This document shows, piece by piece, positions 22,871 through 35,100 of a DNA stretch of 64,000 nucleotides. How positions within the stretch are numbered: the stretch's first letter is position 1; every line of letters begins with the position of its first letter. Position numbers and translations under genes: made by a program. Under the pieces are notes generated by a model that had not been told where the DNA came from, did no database searches, and saw only the letters and a program-made list of their open reading frames with translations. This stretch comes from Colletotrichum lupini (lineage: Eukaryota; Ascomycota; Sordariomycetes; Glomerellales; Glomerellaceae), in contig NC_064675.1 in the NCBI RefSeq assembly GCF_023278565.1, forward strand, positions 496,001 to 560,000, in the 5' to 3' direction.

Positions 22871-24310
22871 CTAGACGCACTGACTGTAGTAGTCATTCTG
22901 CTTCTGGCAGGTGAGGCCCGACTGGCAGGTAGTAGAGCCGGTGAACCCGTTGCCGCCGCACTGAGCCCAGCGAGCGGCACCGCCAGTGGCAGCAGCCGCA
23001 GGAGCGCTGGAAGCTGCCTCAGCAGTAGCACCACCACCGCACTTGCTCTTCACGACAGTGCTAAGTGTAGTGGCGGGCGCGGGAGTCGCAGCAGGAATGC
23101 TAGCCTTGGGGGTGGTGACAGGCGCAGCAGGGGCAGAGCTCTCGGGGACGGAAGGCTCAGCAGCAGGGACGGAGGGCTCGGCGGCAGCAGACTCTGAGGT
23201 AGGGGCAGCGGCGGCAGCGGAAGTGGTGACGGCAGCAGCGGCGCTGGTGGCAACTGCGGGAGCAGAGGTGGCAGGAGCAGCACCGCCTTTGCCGGCGGCG
23301 GCGAGAAGGCTGGAGATGCTGGTGTAGGCGGGCTTAGGCTTAAGGTCCTTGTCCCAGGGGAGGGCCTCGCCGGTGCCGGGGAAGACTGAGGGAATCCAAG
23401 AGTACTTGTCGGTGTAGTCCCAGATGGTGACGCCAACACACTCGGCGATGTCCAAACAGGCGCCGACAACGCTGACATAGTCAGTGGCTTGCTGTTCCTG
23501 GGCAGCAGTGTCGGCGGGGATGGCCTTGTGGCGGATGTCAAGCTCGGTATAGGCGACCTCGGTAACACCAGCGTCGACGTAGGACTGGAGGACGGCGCTC
23601 AGGGCAGAGCGGGAACCGGCGCTACCGACAATGAGATGGGCCTGGAGGCCGAGACCGTCAATGCGGGCACCAGAGTCCTTGATGTTCTTGATGATGTTGA
23701 GGACCTCCTTCTGCTTGTTACCGGCCAGCTCGATGTTGTAGTCGTTATAGTAAAGCTTGGCATCGGCATCGGCAGCAGCGGCGGCCTTGAAGGCGATGGG
23801 AATGAAGTCTGTTCCGAGAACCTTGTAAAAGACACTGTCGCGGTAGGTACCGTCCTCGTTGAGGGCTTCGTTAACAACGTCCCACGCATAGCACTGGCCC
23901 TTGTAGTGGCCAGCGACGTTGGAGATGTGAGTGTCGATGATAGAGGTCAGCTGCTCCTTGGTCCAGGTGCCGGAAGACACCCAGGTAGGGAGCTGAGAGT
24001 GCCAGACGAGGGTGTGGCAGCGGAGAAGCTTGCTGTTGGTCTTGGCGAAGTCGGCGATCTCGTCGCCAGAGGTGTAGCTGAAGACTCCCTGGCTCTTCTC
24101 GGTGAACTGCCACTTCTAGCCGTTACCAGGAGTGATCTGGCCGAACATCTTTGCATCCTTCAGGATCTCGACGTAGGCCGTGTCGGTGAGCTCAGAGTTA
24201 TCCGTGGCCGTGCCAAAGTACTTCTTGCCGGCCGCAACGGCGAGCTCGTGCAGGTTGGCGCTGACACCGGAGGCGAGCAGGCCGGCTGCTGTGATGGTTG
24301 AGAAACGCAT
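22871..24310 (-). pseudogene. GH10 endo-beta-1,4-xylanase with C-terminal CBM1, interrupted by one in-frame TAG
   Basis: The frame from ATG 24310 to stop 22871 is continuous over 480 codons except for a TAG at 24116-24118 (codon 65). Residues 1-18 are a signal peptide ([18 protein letters not shown]). The GH10 domain has the acid/base E148 (WDVVNEAL) and the nucleophile E256 (YTELDIR). A long Ala/Ser/Pro/Val linker leads to a CBM1 cellulose-binding module of about 35 residues ([19 protein letters not shown]...YYSQCV) with its four cysteines. The TAG falls in ITPGNG-x-KW, in the strand just after the conserved FGQITPGN block, so truncation at 64 residues would remove both catalytic residues. 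Everything after the stop is intact, so the change is recent, or a base-call error, or the codon is read through. No intron can remove it. Confidence 0.85.
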
Positions 24311-25600
24311 GTTGGCAAGGATATTGGAAAAGAGAGACTTATAGAGAGAGACTGGTAGAAAGAACGTAAACTGTTACGTCAAGGTAACAAGAAAAGAATG
24401 GAAGTGGATGGCAAAAGACGACGAAAGAGAGACCAAAGATAGGCCACTGTGCATCATGGCGGGAATCGAGTCGTTTTTCAATGTTCGTCCTCTTGACCCT
24501 TTCCTTACGCCCTTAGTCGCTTCCATCCCGCCCCAATCTACCTAATGCTGGAGGCTTGAACCATAGTAGCCGACGATCCGGGAGGCTCCATCCCCTGCAA
24601 CGGAGATTCAGCGTATTGGCTGAAAGATGTCGCTTCCTTCAGCCAAAAGATGAAAGGGGTTCAGAACTGTAGGGCCAGGAGAGGATCTCCCGATGTGTTC
24701 TGGTGATCCCACCGGTCGCATCAGGGATGATGCTGGCGCGCGGGTGCAAAAGAGCTGAACATGGACCGTCCTGTGGCCTAGTGGTCTTCACCTGAAGGCG
24801 ACAGAAAGCTTTCCACTCTTGAGCAGGACAGAAACAGGCCAAACGAACCAGCTCATTGTGCCATCCGGACAAAAGCGGTTAAAACGGAGCTTGCCCCGCT
24901 CCGCCCCTGAATTTCCGGTGCTTCGGGGGGTCCACTTGCGACCATTTCGGGCCTTACGCCGGCAAGCAATTTGTTTACACGAAACACGCCATCTTTACGC
25001 TTTCAAGCATATCACCTTATTCACGACACCGTTCCATAAAATAAGGAGACGTCTTGACAACGGCCAGATTTGCTAAGGTGATTCTTTTGGTGTGAATGAA
25101 TAGGTCTTGCCGGAGGTGCAAAACGCATGGCATACCTAGTACTTTAACGACGTCAGTGGCTGACTGCGTCTTTCTTGCTATAAGGACTGATAAACTCAAC
25201 TCAAGATTGGTCCACAAAAAAAGTCAGAGTTAAAGGAATAATTTAAGTCTTGACCAAGACAACCCAGTTATCACTATAGCATTGTAAATAAGGAGGATTT
25301 TGAGAACCATCTTGATTATTGCATATTAAAGATAGTCCTATCGCTGGATAAAATATTACTAATTATTCAGAAGCCATCCATCAAGGAGCGTAGTAGGTCT
25401 TGTTTAAAGACTTTGCGTTCGTTATTATCCCATAATAATGGTAAGTTCAATTCCTCCTTGTCATATTATCATTCTCCAAGTTCCATACTCGGCTGCGATT
25501 GTTGAAAGTTCTGCGAGTCTTGCTCAAGCTGTTGACCGATTAAGATGAGTTATCATCAAAAGACCGGCCAATGGAGTATTGTAGAGAGTCATTGGGCCCT
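24311..25600. other. Intergenic region
   Basis: Promoter side of the xylanase (AG-rich leader at 24311-24440 on the plus strand, i.e. CT-rich on the gene's strand) and 3' flank of the small secreted protein. The part 25200-25440 is somewhat AT-rich but not RIP-like, since CA and TG remain. No gene recognised. Confidence 0.5.
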
Positions 25601-26432
25601 TTAGAACTGGACATCGGGAGTAGCGCCGATGACGAGGACGGGGTTGAGCTTGACCTGGGCGTTGCGGACGCGGTCGACAATAGCCTGGGCGTTGGCAGTC
25701 AGGGTAGCAGCAGTAGTGAGAGCAAGGTTGCTGGCGGTTCCGATGGTGGCGAGTGTAGTGGCGGCGGCAGCCTGGGCCTGAACCAAAGCAGGAATGAGGA
25801 TCGCGTTCTGGGCAACTCCGGCGACAGTTCCAGCGTTGGCGGTGACTTGAGCCTGGAGAGCGGCGATCTGAGCAGTCAGGGCTCTGGCGAGTGCCTGAGC
25901 TTGGCGGACGAGCTATGATAGACGTGTTAGTGATGAACAATGTAGAAGTGGATGTTTGATCTTACAGCTTCAGCCTGACCACCAACATCGGGAGTAGCAG
26001 GGGCAGTAGGGCTGGGAACAGGAGGGATCGCGGTGGGAGCAGCGGCGACAATGCTGGCGACGTTGGCAGCGATGGCAGCGGCGTTGGAGCTCAGCTGAGC
26101 AACAACGGCTTGGACCTGATCAGCGGCCTAGATGTCGGGATTAGTTTCATGTATGTTCTATCAACTTTGAATAGTGATGGCCTTACAGCTGTCGCAGTGC
26201 CGGTAGCCTGAAGGGCAAGGCCGTTGGCGAGAGCGGTGGTCTGGGCAATCTGGCCAGTAAGGACCTGAAGAGTGCGGAAGGCCAACTCGTTGGCTCCAAG
26301 CTCGGCAGGGTTGAAAGAGATGCCAGGAGTAACAATGGTTCCAGGAGTGATGGTAGCACGAGGAAGAACGGCTCCCTGAACTGAAGCGAAGGAGAAGGCG
26401 GCGAGCGCGGCGGTGAAGATCTTGGACTGCAT
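25601..26432 (-). CDS. Small secreted Ala-rich protein without cysteine, 239 aa, three exons
   Basis: Exons 26432-26187, 26127-25966 and 25912-25601 join in frame (82 + 54 + 104 codons including stop). The two introns of 59 and 53 nt have GTAAGG/GTAAGA donors and CTAG/ATAG acceptors. Residues 1-20 are a signal peptide (MQSKIFTAALAAFSFASVQG). The mature part is mostly Ala, Leu, Thr, Gln and Val with a helical pattern (LQVLTGQIAQTTALANGLAL; AQALARALTAQIAALQAQVT), broken by a Pro-rich stretch around residues 110-130 (PTAIPPVPSPTAPATPDVGG). It has no cysteine. I do not recognise a family; the helical, Ala-rich, secreted character recalls surface-active or wall-associated fungal proteins such as HsbA, but I cannot align it. 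An effector role is possible but unsupported. Confidence 0.8.
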
Positions 26433-29400
26433 GTTGGCGGTTGGTGTGAGGTTGATGTGTTATGAAGATGGTATTGGTGAGGAGAACTGTTCAGATGGTT
26501 GTGTCTGAGTGTTGAGTGTTGAGATGCTTTGTAGGCTGATGAGGAGAGAAGGAGTTATGATAAGAAGGGAGACGTTGACACCTCTTATAGTAAATTGAGA
26601 TGCTGTCTTCAAGCCCACGATACCCACAATATCAACGTTTTGGAGATTCGATGCTGAGAAGTTCTCAAAATGTCTGAAAACGAGCATCACTCTACCAGAG
26701 GCGGTGGGTAAGCGTAGGGTGGCTTGCTGGGCATGGCTCTTTCCGCGAACTAGGAGTTCCATCCGAAGCTCCGGCTAATTCGAGTTGCACAACGCTCCTC
26801 ATCTTTGTGAGCCAACAAGATGTCATTGCCGAGCATCAACTGCAAGGGATTGTCTCTTTTCCGTCTGCAGAGGAATGACGAGACAACAAAACCCCTCCGT
26901 AAGACTCGAGGCGGACGGACGAACTGGTGGAGGCACGCTAAGGGATGGGTCCCGATCTTGATGTCGGAGGCCTGGGCTGATCTAGAAGGGGCCGCGTTCC
27001 TCGGCATCCCACTATCCTTCTCCATCTCCTCCAATAGCTTCAGTCAGCAGACAATGTCTTCGAAATAATTACCGCTTGTCTCAATTTGATGTCAGGCGCT
27101 GCCAAGGCGTCGAGCTAAACCCCAAGAACGTCGAGTCATCTTGGCTTTCCCGGGCTGAACTACCGCGCGGCATCGAGATGGTGGATTCGGCATACATCTT
27201 TGAACTCTTACCATGGTAACGGAGCCTTCCATCATCTTCTTGAGATGCACCGGGCGCCGGGTCCGATGCTTGTGCCTGTCTGAGATGAGGTGATGATCTG
27301 CCCCGTCATCTTGTAAATCATTCCTGTGTTAAGATGAGAAGTTTTCACTGTCCGATATTCTGTGTAACGGGGCAAGGCTCGCAGTGATGGTAGTGTTCAT
27401 CGGTGTGAGATGACGACACGGCAACGCTCCCGCATAGCCAAAGAAAACCTACACAGAATCTCTTTGGAAACGCCTCTGGGCGGCAAGACACTCCCGCCCG
27501 GGCGCCAGCTGAAGAGAGTCAAAGGAGTCTGAAAGCCCAGTAAGACACACGAGTTGCACGGAATCTTCCTCACAAGAATGCTGAGCGGGTGAGGCGTCTC
27601 CTCTGCTGTCATTCCCGGAGGGCCCCATTTCCAGTTTCCTCCCCAAGAAGACCTCAATCCCCTTGCAGGGAGCTGGGAACGGACAGTTTGTTGACTCCTC
27701 TTTCAACTTGTCACCGCATGTGGCGGGAGTGGATGTGGTTGGGTCTGAGATGTCTCAGGGTCTACTGGAGTTTCCCGTGGACGATGGTCGTTGTCTAAGA
27801 CCATTTAGTATCCACGAATCAGTGCTGTTCAAAACAGCCTCTAACCCCACATTCAACGGGAGCAACCCTTTCATGAAGCTCGAGCCCACATAGACGTTAT
27901 GGGAGCTGGCTATTAGGCAATAGTGACAAGAGCTAGATCTAGCCTAGCCGTGGCTTGGCGGACAGGCTAGGCTCACGGGAAATATGTCAGCGGATAGTTC
28001 CCAGCGGGCCGCATTCATCGACAGCGGGGTGGTCAAGCCGGCTTCGATCATCGGACTGAGCTTGTTCCGTAGCGGGACGACGAGTCTTGAGCAATTACCT
28101 AAGGGAGATTCCGTCAATGGCACTGTCCGAGACAACGTTTGCGGCCGTACATTGCGGAGAGAAAAGTCCATGTCATGGGCTTGCTAGGGAACTGAACGAG
28201 ATGACTCAACCACCCTAGAGATTGCATTCCGATCGTAGTGCCAAAATGCGGCCCGATCTGTGGACGTTTCTCGACTTGGTGTTCATCTTCAGTCGGCAAG
28301 TCCAAGCTGTAGAATAACGTTTTCAATGCAAAGCCCGTAGTGTTTTGTCTAGACTCAGGTCGATTTACTGAGGATAATTCAAATTAAGAGACCTCATTGC
28401 AGAAGCACTCTCACTAGAGACGTTAGCTATGTGACATGGCGCCGGAAGTTCTCATCTCTCACCATCTTGATGTGGGACCTGTGGTTTTTTGGACGCCTCG
28501 TTGCTATTTTCATTGCTCATGATGTGCTTCAAGCCACCAAGAAACTGCCTGGGACTAAGCTTCACGGCCTTAACAACGCAGTCTTGGCGCGCGTGCAGCG
28601 CATCTCTCCGGCTTCTCTACCGCTAATGCGCAATAGCGTAGCCATGTGTTCGAGCTCCAAGTATGTGTGCACAAAACCGACTACTCTGCTTATGCAATGA
28701 TTCATGTTCCAGTGCTCATACTGTGATGTCATTCCCAAGAAATCCGACTGCCTTCCCCTCTGTCCGATTCTTTTGCCTCGAGAAGTAAGATCACACTGCT
28801 TGTTCAACCTGTGAGACAGTCTCAAGAGGATGAAAGTGCAAAACGAAGATCAATAGTTCTCAAAGACGGAGCACCTTCCATCTCCGTGGTGCTGGATGTT
28901 GTCTCCCGCCGGTCTGTGAGACACTTCCCCGGTTCCCTTTGCATGCTTCCGGCCTAAGTGTCATGGCGAACCACAGGATGATTGGTCATTTTGATTTCAT
29001 AGGCACACAAATGACGTTGGATCATCCTTTCCCTAGATGCGTTGAGCATGCTTCATGGCGTATCATATTGAGAAAGGTTGATCTTTCAGCAAGCCACAGG
29101 ATCTATTCCTTGCATCCACAACATGGAGCCCAGACAATGTGTTCAACGGATGAGAGGGGTGCTGTAAGGGGTAAACATTGCTTCCGGCGTGTGATAGAGT
29201 CGCGTGAAGTCATCCGACCAGCCGGGCCGAGGGGATCGACTGATCAGCTCGGCAGTCTGGTTAGACGCATACCTTCTTTGAAGTGCCGAGCATGGCCCAG
29301 TCCCGGACTCCAAGCCTATGTACACAACAAGTCGCCGAGCATGTGGAACTTCTTCCAACCTTTCCATTCCATCGATGGTGTCTGGGCGGTACATAGCTCT

Positions 29401-30121
29401 CGGCAGCACATACACCATGGCTTTGAGAACCACGGAGCTGTGTGTCGCCAAGACTCTTTCAGTGGCGACATGCCTTCTTTGGCCGCTCGCAGTGAGGTAA
29501 CGAGAATGAAAGGTCCAGACTGTCTCATACCAAAGACAATGGTTCAGGTTACACAAACTCTAGTTGAGGTTATACAGACCGCTCGTCCTTCGGCTTCACA
29601 TCACCCGAAGCGGAGTCAGTCCAGCCAGCCTTAGACGCAAGGGAGGATTAGTTGGTTGCTGTTGAATGTCTTGGTCAAGTAGAGACTCTTGTCACGGAGA
29701 GAATAACCACACTGTATCCCTCTATACAATATTGTATTAGAAAAGCATTTGAAGACATTGGCCTATCAGGGAAATGCCGTAGAAGCTCAGCGGCTAAGCA
29801 GATTTTGTCGGTCGTGGTCCTGCCGAGGTCTGATGGTAAGGTAGTAATGATATGCAATAGAGAAGGCACAGCTTATGGGTACTAGAGTTTATGGAGCCGT
29901 TTGAACACCGATTTGATGGATTGGTATAATGTTAACTTCGTCATACGTATTCTCCATACGATGATGCGACGTTATAGTGTTTAACTTTTTTCTTCTAAGA
30001 GTCCCCTGATCATAACAACCATTCGAAAGAAATCCAGATCCCAACTTGAGATATTATGTACCTGCCTCCTTTCCCACTTCTGACAGTTCGGCCGATCTAT
30101 TGCGTCATCGCATGCGGTATG
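26433..30121. other. 3.7 kb region without a recognisable gene
   Basis: Composition is normal up to about 29900. Reading frames at 28939-29634 (plus, 231 codons) and 29143-29556 (minus, 137 codons) overlap each other. Neither has a domain I know, a signal peptide or a convincing start context, so I list neither as a gene. The right edge at 30122 is the TA target of the DNA transposon. Confidence 0.45.
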
Positions 30122-30123
30122 TA

Positions 30124-30168
30124 AGTCGACCCACCCCCTTTTGGCCACCCCCCCCCCTTTTAGCCACC
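30124..30168. repeat. Left terminal inverted repeat of the Fot1/pogo-like element
   Basis: It starts agtcgaccca and includes two copies of a C-run followed by TTTTRGCCACC; a third follows at about 30169-30186. It pairs with 41301-41343. Confidence 0.85.
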
Positions 30169-31154
30169 CCCCCTTTTAGCCACCCTATTAAAATATAGTA
30201 TTAAAACATCGTTACTAACTATACTTAATTAATTAACTATTTTTTATTATTATAGTAATATAGTTATTATTCTCCCTAAGTAATTTAACCCCTATAAGTT
30301 AACTAGGACTAATTAAATAGTTACTAAAGTCTTCTTAAACTCTCTATATATCTTAAATATTTACGAACTTAATATTTAAGTTTATTAATATACTTTTCTT
30401 TTTCTATAACCTTAATTAATTAATTTTAGCTTTTAAAACTTAAATATAGTACTAAGATATTACTAAATAGTAAGCTTATTTACTAAATACTTTTTTTATT
30501 TTTTTAAATAGTAGTTATTAAGTATTATAATTAAGATTAAGCTTTATAAATAACCTTAAACTAATTATAGAGCTCGCTAGTTTTTTTAAGTATTAATTAG
30601 TTAATAATAAACGCTATTAATACTTAATTAATAGCTTTTTTAATATTACTAATTATTTACTTAGTATTTATAGTCTTTTTAGTTAGTATAACTAGGTTAA
30701 GTAGGATTATTAAATTAATAAGTAGTCTAGTTATATTAGGGGGATATAGTATAGTTACTTTTTATTTACTTCGTATATTTAATAATATTAGACTAGTTAA
30801 ACAAGCCTTTTAATAATAATTTAAGAAGTACTACTTTTTAATAATAATAGAATTATTTATTATATCCTCCTTACTAAGCTCCTTTTTATACTTAGACTTA
30901 ATAAGTCTAAAAATAACTATATTTAATAACTAAAGGATATAGGAAGTATATAGTAATAAGAATAGTAAATAGACGTGATTTTTATACTATTTCTATATAA
31001 ATTCTATTATTATATAACTTTTATAACTATTTAAAACTAATAATTAAGGTTTATTAAGTATATTAAGCTCCCTAAGGGGGGGGGTTTTAGATTATAATAA
31101 GAATACTATTTTAACTACTTAAGGGTAGTTTTATTAGTTATTTAACTATTATTT

Positions 31155-31344
31155 TATAATAAATTCGGGATGCGGCCGGCGACAGGATGCCGATAACTTA
31201 GTAACTAGTATACGGATCGTATTATAAAAGAACTTTTTAAAAAGTAAAGCTCTTATAAAGGACTCTATAAGCTTTAGTTTTATAATATACTTATATTTAT
31301 ATTATAACCTCGCTAGTTAAGTACTTATAGCCTAATTTTTTATA
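31155..31344 (+). repeat. 5' LTR of the gypsy element
   Basis: It shares taataaattcgggatgcgg and the stretch gtatacggatcgtattataa with 40274-40463. The differences between copies are transitions of the RIP type. Confidence 0.88.
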
Positions 31345-32052
31345 ATTTTAAAGCTTTTATTTTTACGGAGTAATTAGTATAAGTAATAATAAATTACGGA
31401 AACGAATAGAATATTAATAAAACGACGCCTAGTTATTAATAAAGAGCCGTTAGTACTAACGAGCTATAGTTATTTAGAGTCGATTACTCGACCCTATTCC
31501 GTCCGGGAGAACGAGCTTATTATAAGGTAAGTCCTATTTAAATACTAATATTTATAAAAGAGCTAAATAAAGAAGATAATTAGGGTAAATTACCCTTATG
31601 TAGTGGTTTTTTTTTTTTAGCTTTATAAGTACAAAAGATCGACCTTAACGGGATTACGCTTTTAAAAGAAATTATATAATATAATATACTTTTTAATTAT
31701 ATAATACGCGCAATATATCCTAAGTACGCGCTTAACGTAATATAATAATTTTAATACGAAAACCGCTATTTAATTTGGGATAAGTAAGCTACCTTCTTTA
31801 GTAGCGGCGCTAGTTAGAAAGGTTAATAATAGAGGTCGGCCGTAATAATTAGCCGCAATAGTCGGCCGCTATAGTTAGCTATAATAGTTAAAAGCGGCCC
31901 TTAACCGTAGAGGTTCTAAACTTTAATAGCGACGTAGAGGTTTTTAGAAAAAGGGCTAAATAGGCTAATATCTACTACTCTTTAGAGCTCGTAAAGATTC
32001 TTTTTATCCTTATCGTTTCTAACATCGCCCAAAGCTGCTCTCTATTTAAACC

Positions 32053-32117
32053 AAACAAATTTACTAAACAAATCCACTAAACAAATCCACTAAACAAATC
32101 TACTAAACAAACTTATT
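32053..32117 (+). repeat. Five 13 bp tandem repeats in the gypsy leader
   Basis: Units follow aaacaaatYYact, starting at 32053 and repeating every 13 bases; the last is degenerate. The units keep several CA dinucleotides, unlike the flanking interior. Confidence 0.75.
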
Positions 32118-32173
32118 AATATATAAACCACCACTCTACTCCTAGTATATAGTTAGTAATTAGTGGGCTAAAG

Positions 32174-35100
32174 ATGCCCGTTAATAAGTCTGCCCCTCTC
32201 GGGCTGGGCGCCCTCGGCTAGCTCGACGCTATAGCTATCGTGGTTAACATAAGTACGCTTAAGAAGTAGTAAAGTACCTTCTAGTAGTGCGGAATTTAGC
32301 TAAGCGATATTATAAGCGCTATAAATAGCCGGGCTAGTATAGATATTAAGATCTAGTATATTAACGCTAACCTAGCTATAATAATTACGATAAACGGGCC
32401 GGAGGTATATAGGGTTAGGGTAATAAGCCGGCGCCTTAAATAGCTCCTACGGGACCCCCTAGGTAATAATAATACTTATATAAAAGAATAGATTATGCTA
32501 GACCTAGTTGCCCACGCGGGCTAGCACTAGGAGGTCCTATGCGCGTTAGAGTGGGTAAAGCTCGCCCTATAGGCGGGCGGCGGAAGGTTAGGAGTTTTGA
32601 TTAGTAGTTAGGTATAGAGCGCAATATACCTAGTTTTCCCTAATACGTAATACACGGTACGGCCCCGGCGGATTGCTCTATCGGGGGGGTAAATTACCCT
32701 TATAGGCTAGTTACCTTATTAATACCCTAAAGACCTTATTTATTATAAACGGGGCGTTTATTAATAACCGATTACTAAATATACGAGGTTAAGGCGTATA
32801 TAAAGGCGTGGGTAGTACTAGGATAGCTAGTTTAGTAAACCCTATAGGCCTAATAATAACCTATTTTTATAAAATAATAGAAATAATAATTAAAAATTAA
32901 AACTAAGAACGGTATTAATACGAGGAGCTTGTTTAATAGCTTACCGAGCGGTTAGTAACGTATTTAAATTAATAAAAATATAAAAAGCCTCTTTTTTATA
33001 ATTATAAACCGATCGAAAAAAAGTCTACGAGTACCTAAATAGTAAACTAGATTATTATTATAGAAATAAGTAATAAGCTTTGTATAAAAAGTACTATAAA
33101 ATAGTATATTAAATAAGCCCTATTTAAGATATCCCTATTGCTATAAATATAATAGTATAATTATAAAAAGAGCCTTTAGGATCCCCTCTTTTAAAATAAC
33201 TTCTTAACGTTTATTTGCTAATAGTACGTAAGCCCCGAGACTTAAAAACGAAAATACTATAAAAAGCTAAGGACGAAGAGGCTAAAAGAGGGCTAGACCC
33301 CTACTTAGTTCCTTACTAAGTAGTTAGTAATCTATTATAACCTAAGTATAAAAAATATAAAGAATTTAAAAGTAAAAGTATACTAGTTCTTTTTTAAACT
33401 ACTATCTTAATTATAAGACGATTTAATTCGTTATAAAGTCTTAATTAAAAGAGTACGTAATATAGCTTACGAGGCTAATAAACTATAGTTATTAAATTAA
33501 TAAAAGGGTAGTAACTAGTTATAAAAAGATAATAAAAAGAGGCTATATTTATTATTAAAATAACTATATTAAATATCCCCCTTTTATAAAAAAAAGAGTA
33601 AGGAGAGCTCTAAGGGGCTAGGCTCTAGGGACTCGCTAAGAGTAATATTATAAAAGCTATATAATAAAAGTACTCGTACTAAGCTATTATAAAAGCGTTA
33701 TAATAATAATATTAAGTACTTTATATATAATAAAATAGGCTATATATTTAATAAGTACTAAAAAAATAAGTTAGGAAATAGGGGTAACGATAAGCCGACG
33801 TACCCCTAATTAAAGCTAACGTTAATAACTATTTAACGGGTTATTACCGAGCTAAGAGTTATAGAGGTTAACTCGTTAGAAAACGAGTAAATATAAGTAA
33901 TATACTTAATACGCTTATACTAAATATTAAAAAGGTACTAATAAGAATAACTATAAAGGTAAGGGTAATAGTTCTATAAAATATTATTAAAAAGCTAGTA
34001 GAAGTTAATATAAATATATACTCCGAGATAGATATTATTAATACTAGGCTCGTAACCTACTTAGGGTTAACCCTAGCTACTACTATAGCTCTCTCGTTAA
34101 GGGACTTTTAAAATAAAGCCGTAGGCTAAGGGAAAGCTTACTAATTAACGCTCTTCCTTATTAATTACTATAAATAGCTAAGGAAAATTTAGTAACTATT
34201 TACTATAGTTAATAAAAATAAAAAAATAGTAAACCTCTTATTATCGTAATTATTAATAAGCTAAAAAAGCATTTATATTAACATAATAACAAATACATAG
34301 TTATATAAGCCTATCTCGGTTACTAAACTAGAAGTAATAGCTCGTAATATTATTAAAAATTATAAGAGGGCGTATATATTATATATTACTATTATAAAAA
34401 GTATCGTAGGGGTAACGGAAACTAAACTATAAGGGGGTCTATTACTAAAACTTTAATTAAAAATAAAGACGTTTAATAAGTAATTAGTAAAAGGACCGTA
34501 GTTATATAACGGGGTAAAACACTTTATTAACTTAGTTCTAAATACTAAACCACTATATAATCTTATTTATTTATTAAATAAAAAACAACTTAATAAGCTT
34601 CGTACGTATATTATTAAGAACTTAGCGAATAGTTGTATTATATTTTTAGTTAATAAGGCTAGGGCACCGATCTTTTTTATATTAAAAAAGGACGGCACGC
34701 TACGCCTCTATATAAACTACTGCGAGCTAAATAAAATAACTATAAAAATTAATATTTACTACTACTTATTAGCGAGCTCTTAAATAGGCTTCGTAAAGTA
34801 AAATAAATCTTAAAAATAAATATTAGGGATACCTACTACTATATCTAAATTAAAAAAAAACTAATAAAAAATAGCGTTTTAGAACTAATATAGTCACTTT
34901 AAATATACTATTATACTTTTTGGACTAACGAACGTACCCGTAACGTTTTAAGCGTATATTTATTAAGTACTCGCTAACTTACTAAATACTTATTATATAG
35001 TATATATAAACGATCTAATAATCTACCTAATAATAAAAGAGTAGTATATAAAAAATATTAAAAAGGTCCTTTAATATTTACGTTTATATAAGCTTTTTAC

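Noticed and set aside
24110..24130. An intron removing the xylanase TAG
   Set aside because: The only nearby GT and AG (TGGTAACGGCTAG) are about ten bases apart, far below any fungal intron, and the coding sequence on both sides is needed.
23489..24301. 270-codon open frame on the plus strand opposite the xylanase
   Set aside because: It is the antisense shadow of a GC-rich gene whose codon bias suppresses stops. The composition (Gly/Val/Asp/Leu) is typical of such shadows, and the minus strand encodes a clear GH10-CBM1 protein.
28939..29634. 231-codon plus-strand frame and overlapping 137-codon minus-strand frame
   Set aside because: The two overlap, neither has a known domain or good start context, and residue composition looks random.
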